Below, piece after piece: positions 24,651 through 35,775 of a stretch of 64,000 nucleotides of DNA; positions within the stretch are counted from its first letter, which is position 1; the number at the start of each line of letters is the position of its first letter. Where the stretch lies: contig NW_025064953.1 of the NCBI RefSeq assembly GCF_019112545.1, positions 1 to 64,000 of the forward strand, given 5' to 3'. A model generated the notes under the pieces. The model saw only the letters and a program-made list of their open reading frames with translations, was not told where the DNA came from and made no database searches. Source of the DNA: Guyanagaster necrorhizus (taxonomy: Eukaryota > Basidiomycota > Agaricomycetes > Agaricales > Physalacriaceae). Position numbers and translations under genes: made by a program.

Positions 24651-25364
24651 TCAGTCCTGCATGTTGTTTATTGTTACTACTATCAAATTTGAGTGGTTGA
24701 AGCAATCATGAAACAAGGAGTATAAAGAAGAGTTCTATTTCATCAATACCCCTATAGATCATAGTGGGAATTTATCTTCTGATAAGTATCTTGCTAATAG
24801 CCTGGACTACTTGGAATATACTATTGTACAACTAGCTTGCTAGGCCATCACACTAGATGAGTGTCAGGTTTCTTTGCTCTCAATAGGAACAGCTTCAGTG
24901 CTAGCCCTTTCATCACATCATAATGCCTGAGACAGTTGTCATTCAACATTTCTACATTGTTTCAATGTCTGCATCCTTGTCAAGCATATACTAGGTACTT
25001 AATGAATATCCCAGCTTTTGTATGAGATTATGACTGACAGTTTTGCAGGAGAGGCAGTAAGGCTGATCTCAATGTCTGTTCCTCTGATGTCTATTTGCCA
25101 AATGAATGAAGGAATAACTCCAGCCACAGAGTAACACTAACCTGATGCAAGTGGATCCACTGAAGGTTCATTGTCTGAGGCCAAACACAGACCAGGAGAG
25201 CTTCAAATGAGGAGGTTTCTCCCTAGAGTAGTCTTAAGGCCAGACTTCTGGACCCAGAGTAGACAAAGGCTCTGAGGGAACAGTAGTTATAGATATCCAT
25301 CCACTTTCATCATGATAGGAGAAAGCAGTCTACTGTATGATTCTCATTCTCATGAACAGCTGCT
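24651..25364. other. CpG-poor flank left of the copia element
   Basis: No gene recognised. It contains the tail of the decayed kinase-like gene on the left and the second copy of a dispersed direct repeat (25,091-25,231). It ends at the copia target-site copy AAAGA. It is as CpG-depleted as the rest of the block, unlike the sequence on the far side of the copia insertion. Confidence 0.4.
25091..25231. repeat. dispersed direct repeat, copy 2
   Basis: Partner of 19,866-20,007, in the same orientation. The two differ mainly by transitions, consistent with the methylation-type decay seen elsewhere in the block. The matching copies lie on either side of the interrupted REase/kinase-like gene, about 5.2 kb apart. 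Confidence 0.7.
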
Positions 25365-25369
25365 AAAGA

Positions 25370-25572
25370 TGTTGCAGGCAGGTTACTTTTATGCAGTGGA
25401 TAATAGGCCAGACTGAGTATAATGATCAATTGCTTAAAAGCAGAGGTATGTATGACTACTACTTACCTGAGTATGATGGTCAATTACTTAAAGGCAATTG
25501 ACTATCAACTCAGGACAAAACTGTCTATGCTTATATAAGGTTGACATCAGGTACTTGTGTCATCCCACAACA
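25370..25572 (-). repeat. copia 3' LTR
   Basis: 203 bases, TGTTGCAGGC...CCCACAACA as written on the plus strand, with no CpG at all. It aligns without gaps to 30,122-30,324 with 13 differences, every one a transition. The outer flank is AAAGA. A TATATAAG motif in the middle (about 25,533) is a candidate TATA-like element, although it reads on the plus strand. Confidence 0.93.
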
Positions 25573-25583
25573 CTCCCTCTCAA
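25573..25583 (-). other. copia polypurine tract
   Basis: On the minus strand this reads TGAGAGGGAG immediately before the LTR that starts TGTTG, the expected position and composition for the primer of plus-strand DNA synthesis. Confidence 0.7.
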
Positions 25584-25594
25584 CATAATACTTC

Positions 25595-28500
25595 TCAGAG
25601 TTTAAGATCCAACAGTCTGATCATGTGAGTCATCTTCTCCTTCCCTAAGGCCTTTGTGAAGATGTCAGCAGGCATGTCTTCTGTGTGAAGATATTCAATA
25701 TGTATGTGCCCCTGCTCAATCTCATCTTGTAACCAGTAGAAGTGGAGGTCAAGATGTTTGACACAACCATGATGATCAGGATTGTGAGTGACAGAGAGAG
25801 CAGACTGGTTGTCAATCAGCAGTGGAGATAGTGACAGATGATAAAAGCCAAATTCTGTGAACAGATTTCACAGCCACAGAATTTCCTGTTCAGCAGAGAT
25901 GGCAGCTATATATTCAGCCTCTGTGATTGATAAGGTTACTATAGATTGTAGCCAGCTCATCCAGCTGACTGCACCTGTGCCCATCTTGACAACATATCCT
26001 GAGGTTGAGCACCCATTGTCTGAGTTTCCACTATGATCTGCATCTGTGTATGTTTTGAACAGATCTGAGTTTATAGCATCAGGTGAATATGTCAATTTTA
26101 AGTTGATTGTTCCCTTTATGTATCTGAGGAGGCATTTTAGAGCCTTCCAATGCCTCAATCCAGGGTTTTTGCTGAAATATGATAGGACACTAACTGCAAA
26201 GGCTATGTCAGGATGAGTGGTGATGGCCAGGTATGCTACAGAGCCAAGGATCTGGAAATATGGGATATGCCACATGGTTTTCCATTTCTCTGGAGCAGCA
26301 GGAGACATTGAGCTGAATAGCTTAGTGTGTAGATTGAGAGGAGTACTGACACTGTTACAGTCAGACATTCTGGTACATTCTAGGATTTTTTGGATATACT
26401 GTAGTTGAGAGAGTGTGAGTGTTTGATTTAGATGGTCTCTGTGTATTTTGACACTGAGGAAGAATGAAGTTGGACCTAGATCACAAAGTTTGAAGTGCTT
26501 CTTAAGATCATTGACAATATGTCATGCAGACTCCATGGACTTTGCAGCAATTATTACATCATTGACAAACACTGGAACAATAATCTGAGCATCATCTCTT
26601 TTATACACCCATATGCTGTGTTCACAGCATACTCTGTCAAAGCCCATCTTAGTCATAGTGCTGTGGAGCTTTTTGTGCCATTCATGCCTAGCCTGCTTCA
26701 GTCCATAAATGGACTTGAAGAGACGAAGCACCCAGCTCTTATCCTTTGTCTCAAATCTCTCTGGTTGTTGAAGGTATATCTTCTTTTTTAGATCACCATT
26801 CAGAAACACTGATGAGATATCCACACTCCAGAGCTCTAGATCCTCAAGTGCAGCAAGAGCAAGGACTGTTTGGATAGCTGCCTATTTTGAAGTAGGAGAG
26901 AAGATTTCAGTGTAGTCAAAATCTGGCTGCTGTGAGTACCCTTTTGCAATATAGGATGCCTTGTAGCATTCAATGGATCTATCAGGGTTATGCTTCACTT
27001 TGAAGACCCATTTTCCACCTATAGCCTTTTGCTCTGGAGAGAGCTTTACAAGCTCAAAGGTGCCACTCTCCTGCAGTGCATTTAATTCCTGCTAAGCTGT
27101 CTCATACCATTTTTCACTTTCCTCTTCTGGCTGAGTCATCACCTCTACAAGTGTCTTTGGTTCATTGTTGAGTGCAGATGCTTGGTTTGCCATCTCTACT
27201 GCTGCCTGAAATGCAAGCTCAAGAGCTTCTGTATATGTGATATAGTCATCATCATGCAATACAAAGATCATTCCGGCAACAACATCTGTCTCAGTAAGCT
27301 CTGGCTCAGCAGTGGTTTCATTAATGAGATCAGAAATGAGTTCATCTGAGTCTGGTGAGTTCATCGCATTAGTGCCAGAATGTTTATAGTAAAAACCATG
27401 TCCAGTGTTTAGAGATGGAATTATAAGACCTTTAGAGTTGTATTGTGGCTTGAAGCATGCCCGAGGACATAAAAGTGGTGAAGAGGGTATAGGAGATGTC
27501 AGAAGACTTGATAGTGGAGTAAAAGATGATCCTGAAGGTGTTTGCATATTTGATAGAGTGGATAGAGCTGGCAAGGATGATGAGAATGATGATGATGGGA
27601 GTTGCTCAGATGGCAAAGATGGCTTATCAATAGATATGTTCTCTTCCCCTTGATGAGACATCATCACATCAGGTATAGCAGTATCTGTGCTGTTATGTCT
27701 GTTTGTGAGAGATGTATCATCACTAAGAGAATTTATAATATTTTTATGATTTCCAGGAAATACATGCTCATTGAATACAGCATGGCTGGAGGTGATGAAC
27801 TGCTGTGTAGAAGGGTTCCAGAATAGCCAGCCTTTTACTCCCTCTGGATATCCAACAAAGATATATTTTTGGGTGTGTGACTCTAATGCTCGATGTCCCT
27901 TTTTTCATACTAGCACATATGCAAGACATCCAAACACATGAAAGTGAAATATATCTAGTTTTCGGTGATTTGGATCTCATTCTGTGAAGAGTGTAGTGTT
28001 TGGAAGAGGATCTATGGAGATGTAATTTTGGATATGAATGAATACTCAGAGAGTGAGGTTCTGAAATGATGGTGGGAGATGTGACTCATTTAGCATGGCA
28101 GTGATAGCCTCTGCAATTGTGCAGTTGGCTTGTTCTGCTGTGCCATTCTGATATGGTTCATCAGGTTCAGTATATTGCCTTTTGATTTTATGCTCAGCAC
28201 AGAAGTTGACAAACTCCTTTCCCATATATTCACTATCTTTATCTTTCTGAAACTCAATGATTTTGAGTCCTGGGTGGATATTCTCTGCATATGCTTTAAA
28301 CTGCTTGAAGGCATTAAAGGCATCACTTTTATACTTCAGAGATGCAACAGCCCAAGTGTCAGATGCACTGCAGATAAATGTTATCCAGTAGTGATAGCCC
28401 TCTGGAGTTGTGACAGACATTGAACCTTTGATATCACTGTATACTCACTCAAGAAGGTGTTTCTTCTGCTCTGAGAGGCCATGAGGAATATTGTGGCAAT

Positions 28501-30004
28501 GCTGTTTGCCAGCAAGACATGGTATGCAGATAGGATCAGTTGGAGGACCTGACTCTCACTTTATTCCAGTTACTAGCTGCTTTGTATGCATGTGCCATAT
28601 AGTGTCTATATTTCGATGACAGCAATGTCTATGCCAAAGTGTGTTGTCCATCCAGCAGGTACTTGTAGAGCTTGAGTTTGCAACAATAGTGGTCAATTTT
28701 GAGAATGAATGTGTGGTAGCATTGACATAGCCAATATTGCTCTTGTTTACAGTTGCTGTGAATCAGATCTTTTCACCCTGGCTAAAAGTGACATCTGATC
28801 CAGCAATTGAGATCTTAAATCTCTTTTCCTGTGTAAGATGATAGGGTGATAAGAGATTACTTTTCAATGCTGGTACATATAATATGTCAAGAAGTTCCAC
28901 CACTAAGCCCTTCTCCCTCTGAATCTCTGGCTCCAATACTACTGACCCAATCCCTGCTGAATAAATGACTGAATTGTCTGCAAGATGAATGAGAATGACA
29001 TGTGGAGCATAAAGTTGGAACCATTGTCAGTGAGGGGTCATATGATGAGAAGCACCTGTATCAGTATTCCAATAAGACACAGCAAGTGATGATAAATCAG
29101 TATTTGCTTGGCTAGCAGTCTCCTCCTTTGTCTTGGCAGAGTTAGCAGCTTCTGAGTCCTTCTTTTCAGCCCCCTTGTGATGATGCTTCCCAGTGATATA
29201 GTTAGCAGCACATTCATGATCCCATTTAAGTGAGAGCTTCTTGGTTATACATTCTTCTTCTGCATGATTCTCATGAAGGCACCATCTACATTTTGCAGTA
29301 GCATTGGTAGCCTGATTCATGGCTGAATAGAAAGGTGTGGCTTTGAGAGTGACAGAGACTGCTGGATCACTAGCACACAGCTTCTGATTGTTTTCTTTAT
29401 TGTGAAATGCAGTGTGGAGTCCTTCAAGAGTGAGTTTATCAGAGAGAAGAAATAGCAATGTGATGAAGTTTCCAAATTTGGGCTGAGGGAGTGCACAAAT
29501 CAGGGCCATAATGAGAAGCTCTTCTTCTAACTGCTGCAGGCCAAAATGAGTGGAACACAGAGCACAGATATGACTCATGATTTGAGTGCCCTGACTGGCA
29601 AGATCTGGAAATGATTCTTCTGTCTCCTTCTTGAGATTGAAGAAGCTGTTGTAGGCTACAAATTGAGTCGCCAGTTTTCTTTGCTGATGGTATGCCTTTA
29701 ATGTGTCCCACATCCTCTCTGGGTTGTCAAGACAGCTCTTGACATGAGCCTTCTGGGATTCATCAAGGCAGAGATAGATTGTGCCAGCAGCCGATACCTG
29801 AGTCTCCTTTCAGTCCTTCCAGTCCTTCCTCTCCTGGTATGTTGGCTTCTCAGGGTCTGCAAACTCTGGTTCAGGGTCACAGCCAATAGTGATAAGGTAC
29901 TCGTGGTGAGTTTTGAGTAGGGCTGACATGTTTTCTTCCCACTCACCATAGTTGGAGGCATTTAGATTGTCAAAGCCTTTTTTGATTGTGTCGAAGGATG
30001 GCAT
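25595..30004 (-). pseudogene. copia gag-pol polyprotein, with internal stops
   Basis: Starts at ATG 30,004 and reads leftward. Gag ends in a CCHC knuckle (C-R-W-C then H and C, near 29,290-29,250). The protease motif D-T-G-A-S-H-H-M is near 29,060. The integrase has an HHCC zinc region (about 28,620-28,520), a core Asp near 28,440 and a final N-G-T-A-E-Q near 28,150. Reverse transcriptase runs about 27,100-26,400, with F-V-N-D near 26,560 where copia has Y-V-D-D. RNase H (about 26,070-25,640) includes T-D-A-D-H-S-G and I-T-E-A-E-Y. Stops occur at several points, for example 27,091, 26,885 and 26,525. The frame is otherwise continuous without indels over long stretches, so the damage is largely point transitions. 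Confidence 0.9.
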
Positions 30005-30121
30005 GATGTATGTGGTGATATCATTTCAGTAGTAAAATGACTGATGGAGAGATAGCAGGGCACAAGCAAGATGTGAAGAAAAAAAACTTGAAATAGGCCT
30101 TAAAGCATGGGGCCCATAACT
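30005..30121 (-). other. copia leader / primer-binding region
   Basis: Short untranslated leader between the 5' LTR and the gag ATG at 30,004. On the minus strand the LTR is followed by AAGTTATGGGCCCCATGC, the place for a tRNA primer-binding site. I did not identify which tRNA it would pair with. Confidence 0.5.
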
Positions 30122-30324
30122 TGTTGCAGGCAGGTTACTTTTATGCAGTGGATAATAGGCCAGACTGAGTATGACAGTCAATTGCTTAAAGGCAGAGGTA
30201 CATATGACTACTACTTACCTGAGTATGACGGTCAATTGCTTAAAGGCAATTGACCATCGACTCAGGACAAAACTGTCTATGCTTATATAAGGTTGACATC
30301 AGGTACTTGTGTCGTCCCGCAACA
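30122..30324 (-). repeat. copia 5' LTR
   Basis: 203 bases, TGTTGCAGGC...CCCGCAACA on the plus strand. It retains four CpGs, each of which is CpA or TpG in the left LTR. The last base is the exact edge of the CpG-depleted block. The AGAGA target-site copy follows at 30,325. Confidence 0.93.
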
Positions 30325-30329
30325 AGAGA

Positions 30330-30854
30330 CCCGAGTCTGAAAGACGTATTCCAGGATCTGCACCTAGGAACTTTTGATTTCCGCACACGGATAAATCTGT
30401 AGGTGCTGATAACGGTTGATACGACTCGGAGATGGTGTGGTTTGCAACAGCAGTCGATGAGTAATAGACTTGCTGCCTCGGGCTTGGTAAACAGTGTTTG
30501 GAGTGTCCGAGTCAAATCTAGGTCGGGTTAGTCGGGGACAATGCTGACAAAATTCTGGGTCTTCGTAATAGAGAACGTATAAAAAGATTTTGTTTCGAGT
30601 CGCGACAAGTAAAAGACAATCATGACGCATGCTTAGTCATCCAGTCATGTTTCCTTCTTCCCACTGCAAGGACGGCGTCAGGTCTAACGCCATACCGCAC
30701 CACACGCACAACACTCCGCGTTGGCCTTAGCTCTCTTGGATTTGCCTGGATCTACCGCGGCAGAACGCGGACAAGCGGGGATAAGTCAGCACCGAACAAC
30801 TAATGACTCGGCTCGAGAATCGAGATGAGGAAAGAAAAACGAGAGGCGCCAGTA
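30330..30854. other. CpG-rich intergenic DNA
   Basis: First normal-composition sequence after the transposon block. No frame longer than about 90 codons looks coding. Minus-strand frames at 30,240-30,630 show no domain. The kinesin remnant to the right loses recognisable similarity before reaching here. Confidence 0.4.
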
Positions 30855-32240
30855 TCAATAAAAAGTTTCAAATAACGATGAACGTACCTCCCCCCTTTGG
30901 CGACATTTTCCGAGTGTTCCAATGACGGTACCAAGGGTCAACAAACTGTAGTCAATGATAATCAGTACGTACATCAGAGCAGAAAGGTAAGGCCAACCTA
31001 GTGTTGATATACTTCCCTTCCCTTGTACGCTCCTTATCACTCTCGCCTTTTCTGGACCAGCGAGATCAATAAGACTCTGGAAAGGACGTCATTAGCAAGA
31101 ATCATGGAGCAAGTAAAAAACAAACTCACCAAAACAGACGTCTGCACTCCTTCCACCTCTCGCTTGCAGCTTCGGACCAGGCTTACTACTGGCACCACGA
31201 TCCGGTGTCTGCCTTCCACTCGGCGCTGGAGTCACTCGTCCAAGGCTTCACCACCCTCCCTACTCTCGATCACCAGCCGGAAAACACTATGACTCCGACT
31301 GCTCCTCTCATCCCAGTCCGTACAAGCCGTCCGTCGATGGCTCTCCCCGCGCTTCAACACATCCTTGACCCCCTTCAAGCTCATCACAACTTCCTCGCGG
31401 GGAGGCGGTCTGTCCGTATGCAAAGATGACAGAGTTGTATCCTTCCATGGCGGCATACACATGCGATTGAGTGACGGTGCTGTAAATAGGTTTGTTCGGT
31501 GAGCCAGTGAGTACAGAGTCAAAGTCAAATTTGTTCTCCGCAGGGTTCGGAGCGCCAGACTTTGCATGGAGAGGATTGACATGGATAGAACTGGCGCTTG
31601 ACGACGGAATCCATGCCGAGTCTGCATTCGAAGGTCATACACTAGAACAGGATCAGGCTTGATATCAACAGAGACGCCCAAAAAATACATGCCTGATAGA
31701 GACCATGATCTTATCTCGCTTCCCATGGTCAGCATCGTTCTCAACCACGCCTCGTCCATCTCAACAGATACGTCTGCTTCAAGAGTCTCCGAATCCACCA
31801 GGACCGCTTCGGGGTCGACATTACTGACGTCCATCTTGCTCGTCGGTGAATCCTCGAACGTCAGCGTTTTGGATCTCTCGTATGGGGTCTTGCGTCGTGG
31901 CGACCCGGGTATCGTCGAGAGAGGCTTCGTATAGTCCTTGGCCTCGATTCCGATGACACAGGCGCCTTAAAGCGCTTGTGCGTCGAGCCTAGAATGTTAC
32001 TTGTGCCGGAGGAGCTTGATCCTGTTCGGTTGATGCGGTTCACGAGGTCGCTGCTGCTGCTAGAGGACGACGACGAAGACAGAGGCCTCTTGCTGGACGT
32101 GAAGGGTGCTCTCCGCGCAGGCTTCGACGATGGGGTGCTCGGACATCTGTTGTAGTAGCTGCGGAGGAAGGAGGAAGGGTCGTCGTCGTCGTTGACAAGG
32201 GTCTGGATGGTGGGAATAAGTTAGAGACGCGTCTTGTCAT
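30855..32240 (-). pseudogene. kinesin motor-domain remnant
   Basis: Minus strand. A low-complexity Ser/Thr/Arg-rich N-terminus (from 32,240) leads into a motor domain: the D-S-V-L-T-G-S-x-N-K-x-I-Y and A-A-M-E-G-Y-N-S-V-I-F-A-Y-G-Q-T-A segments near 31,520-31,410, N/D-E-R-S-S-R-S-H (switch I) near 31,290, S-L-I-D-L-A-G (switch II) near 31,060, and L-L-T-L-G-T-V-I-G-T-L near 30,940. Two introns can be followed, one ending just before the switch II exon. The P-loop breaks off after G-Q-T-A-S and joins out of frame to sequence before switch I, removing the rest of the P-loop and about 100 or more residues. Another frameshift follows switch II, and the stalk is absent. The architecture is closest to CENP-E-like (kinesin-7) motors, but subfamily is uncertain. 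Confidence 0.75.
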
Positions 32241-33177
32241 GTGACCGCACTTTCCCGATCGTTCACTTCCGTTCTGGATTCATACAGTAACGAGTTCTGT
32301 CAGCATCTCATAAAGCCGGTTCACTAGGTTATCGAAGCGTATGGCCTTGAAAAGGCCCACTTTATAAATGCGAGCTTTAGCGAAATTGAATTTCAACTTG
32401 GTTTCAACCGAGCCTGATGCATAATGACTGAACGCTTCTTTTCAGCCCGTTTTGGTTGCAACGTTATGTCCCCAAGTGGACACCCATTGATAGGGCATGG
32501 ACAACAATATCGACAGACTGGGCATAGGTGTTTGGTGCACTGACGATGGCAATTTTTGGCTGAGCTAGAGCAAGCAGATCCAGTCCCATTTTCATAGCAC
32601 CACTCTAGTAGATGCATTCGAGAACCGGAGAAACTTCGGTTGGGATGTGTTTCAGATAGTCGAATACTGAGAGGAATGAAGAAAGTTTGTCTGCGGGAAG
32701 AAATACTGTGGGATTCATAGGTCAACCAATGATACAGAGACATTGGGAGAAGTCAGGGAGTCGATAGGATGATTGGTTTCCGTCCGTGCTTTAGGACCGG
32801 GTGATGGTCGTCGGAAGTTCAACTTGACCAGAGTGCGGAACTTCGGGAAGAAGCTCCGATGATTGGCACTAGCATGTTCCGTTATGCAGGGTCTTGCCAA
32901 ATATCTCGGCTTTTTTCCACCAACCACGGAACGGCACTGTGATTCGTGTCGGTAACGATATCTCATTCCTACTAGCGTGAAATCTAGTCGATCTGCCTCG
33001 CAAGAACACGTTTTCATGGCTCAAGTCTCGCGACGAAGACTTGGGTGCGATGAGCAAGTCGGATATTCAGTCGTGGCGGAACGCGATGAAAGTGAATCCG
33101 CTGGTCTGTCATGGCAGAGAGACATGGTACTGAAAGACTGGTCGACGTCTATGGATATGGCCAACATCGGTTATTAG
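32241..33177. other. intergenic, no supported gene
   Basis: Several frames of 60-116 codons overlap on both strands (minus 32,393-32,743 and 32,715-33,017; plus 32,977-33,177). None has a recognisable domain. The stretch probably held the upstream region of the kinesin remnant and the 5' end of the GCN1 remnant. Confidence 0.35.
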
Positions 33178-35775
33178 AAAGCAAAACAGAAAGACCTGCT
33201 TGCTCTCGTTCGGCATGCAGGTATGTGCCCTTTTTGTGGCTTGATCACTGATTCTCAGATAGAGCTCTCTTTATCCAAAATCTTGACATTTTCAAGCTGT
33301 TGGCGCTCACATACCCCAGATACGCTGATTCAATATCGAAGAAGGATGCTGTCGAAATGGTAGGAACGGAAATGATAAAGAGGGACAAACTCCGGGGGAC
33401 AATGGATAGCGATGAACAAAGGCTGGGAGTAACAGAGGAAATGCTGGGTTGGCTGTCGCGTGAGGTGGTGCGCTATTCGAAGCTCAGTTCGTCAAGGTAA
33501 GCATCGTCTTATCTTGTCTTCGGTTCCAGCTTAGGCTATCGAAGTGCTTGTGCTCCTTCAGATGTGGGATATATGCATACAACATAATTCGACGTTCTCA
33601 GAAACGCAATCTTGGAGCGTCTTGCTCGGATCCATGGCTCTTCTCCTGGATATGATCAACGACTCTTCACGGGCGAAGGAATCTCAGGAATCTGTCAAAT
33701 ATGCTGCATTGGTCATACGAGGCGCGCATTCCGTTCAGTGCGTTTTCGTATCTCTCATGTGGCTTCACCGTCTGATAGATCCGTATCTGGACTTCTGCGG
33801 ACTCTCAAAACGGATACATCTGGTGTGGATCGACAAGGCGCCGGTCAGGGACTGAGTGAAGTTTTGTCCGGTCTCGGAATGGAGCATCTCGAAGGGTTAC
33901 TTCCGGATATCATCGCGAATGCACAATCTCCTACAGCTACCGTTCGAGAAGGCTTCATGTCGTTGTTGGCGATGACGGCCGGAAGAATGATCATAACTAA
34001 CTATTCGAACAGGGCAATCGATCTGTTTGATCCTGGTTGGCGCATCCGGGTATGAATCTCGCTATCTTGTTTGTTCTCGCTAACCGCCTTTCCCTAGCAA
34101 TCATTATGTTCAAAGTTTCCGGCATCTCGGGAAAAACTTGTGATCTTGATGAAGAAGACGTCGTCGATGCGAGCACTGCAGAGAGCTCTCGCCGCGCTTT
34201 ATCTTGTTCGTCAATCGTCGATACAAATCTGGAAAGCGTTGGTGAGCAATACTCCCTGGACAGGTACGATGAATCCGTTTGGTAATTTAGAGGTATACTC
34301 ATTGCTGTTGTGTAGTCCGATATACTTCCCGAACTGATCAGTCAAACAATTGTTCTTATATCTAGTGATGAGTCTGAGCAACAGGAGGTATGTGGGTGTC
34401 TTTGTCTGCCGTAAGTTTGATGAAAAGGTCGTTGGCGAAATCATGGTTTATTCTCCTCAAAGTCAAGGTGACGTCGACCGATTCGCGGACACGGGAAGGC
34501 GTCTGCTTGGTCCTGAGTGAAATCATGTGAGCCACCCTCGATCCGAGAGATAGACTGATTTTATTCGTTGTCCCTGTCGCTGGAAACGCGCTGAGCAAGC
34601 GGCTGACGGTCATTACCAGTGCCTTTGTCAAAGTTATCGAAGACGAGAAAGATGAAGAACTTTTTATCTTCAGCGGATGAGGCGACTCGTGCATCGTTCA
34701 GGTCGATCAATGACATTGAAGGGTTAAACACTCTCATGATGGTGCTCTTGGGATGGTCGGTGTATCATCGGTATATTATGTGTTAGTTCTAACGTTGTTA
34801 CTTCAGGTCGAAGCACGATACCCTCAGACGGCGAAAGGGCGCATACAAGTTCTTCTCCCTCTTCTGCGAAGAGACTGAACTGGATACTTCGCTATATCAG
34901 ACAGTTTATCTCTGCCATGGAAGACGATTACGAGGATGTTTACGCCAGTGCCCTACAAACCATCGACGTATTCCTCAGATCCGTTCCCAAAGACGAACTT
35001 GAATCGCTCGTGGTCCCCTTGCGGCGGAGTGTCGAGTCTACAGGTGCTCCGAGTCACTTTGTTCCTGGTTTCAGTGTCCCCAAGGCAGTTGGGCCTCTCG
35101 TTCCGGTCATTATCGCTGGTCTGACTACCGGTAGTAACGAGCAGCGGGAACAAGCAGCGTATGCTATTGGTCATCTCGTGGAACGTACGGAAGACACTGC
35201 AATCAAACCATTTGTGGTATCTTTCACCGACCTGCTGATTCGAGTGGCGACACAAGCAACGTCGTACCGACGGGCGGTCAAGACGGCCATTCTGGGTCCA
35301 CTGACATCAATGTTGGAACGTATACCTGCGTTCGTGAAACTGCTCTACCTTCAGCCGCAGAGGACGTTTGTCAAGGGCGTGAGCGACCCCGCAGGTATTG
35401 TCGTTAGGAATAAAGCGGCCAAGGCGTTGGGCGTGTTGATGAAGAGCCAGCCTAGGTGGATGCAGCCGTGATGGAGCTTATCGCAGGAGCAAAAAGTAAC
35501 TTTGATGACGGTATTGGTAGCAGTGCAGTGGTGGCGCTTGCGCATGTGATGAGGAGTGCGAAGGAGAACGTAGGTGAAAAGGCGAGGGAAGCGTGTGTCG
35601 ACCTTGCGATCGATGCATATAGGGGAATCTCTGGTGGTAAGCTTTCTGGATATAACGTGCATTTACGGGTAAAGTTGTAATTTTCTATCCTCTAGAATCA
35701 TATATATAAGCTATTGCTTCGTTAGTGGCAGCGTTAGCCATCTTCCCGGACCACCTCCAACCTGCTTTCGAGTGC
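33178..35775 (+). pseudogene. GCN1: GCN1-like HEAT-repeat protein, internally deleted
   Basis: Segments in GCN1 order on the plus strand. The N-terminal A-L-T-Y-P-R-Y-A-D block is at 33,300. Then come Q-S-W-S-V-L-L-G-S-M-A-L-L-L-D (33,608) and A-T-V-R-E-G-F-M-S-L-L (33,940) with A-G-R-M-I near 33,977. Next are K-V-S-G-I-S-G-K-T (34,112) and Q-I-W-K-A-L-V (34,226). The longest block is 34,917-35,471, with G-L-T-T-G-S-N-E-Q-R-E-Q-A-A-Y-A-I-G and R-V-A-T-Q-A-T. The next frame follows at 35,456-35,680, then F-P-D-H-L near 35,745. GCN1 is a ribosome-associated activator of the GCN2 kinase and is normally around 2,600 residues. This copy spans only 2.6 kb. Conserved stretches that should lie between neighbouring blocks are missing and the frame shifts repeatedly. 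A working GCN1 must lie elsewhere if the organism has one. Confidence 0.85.

Larger units (their letters stand above)
25370..30324 (-). mobile_element. Ty1/copia retrotransposon, near full length
   Basis: Complete element on the minus strand: 5' LTR 30,122-30,324, leader, gag, protease, integrase, reverse transcriptase, RNase H, polypurine tract, and 3' LTR 25,370-25,572. Its flanks are AAAGA (25,365-25,369) and AGAGA (30,325-30,329), a 5-bp duplication with one transition. Domain order with integrase before reverse transcriptase is diagnostic for copia. The element is 4,955 bases, close to a typical copia length. In-frame stops make it non-autonomous. CpGs survive mainly in the right-hand fifth, next to the gene-rich flank. 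Confidence 0.93.

Noticed and set aside
1..30324. CRISPR array or prokaryotic genes in the repeat-rich half
   Set aside because: No short regularly spaced direct repeats. The repeats are long LTRs and the coding remnants are eukaryotic retrotransposons.
32393..33017. Cys-rich minus-strand frames as a secreted effector
   Set aside because: No signal peptide and no regular Cys spacing, and two overlapping frames are equally open; insufficient support.
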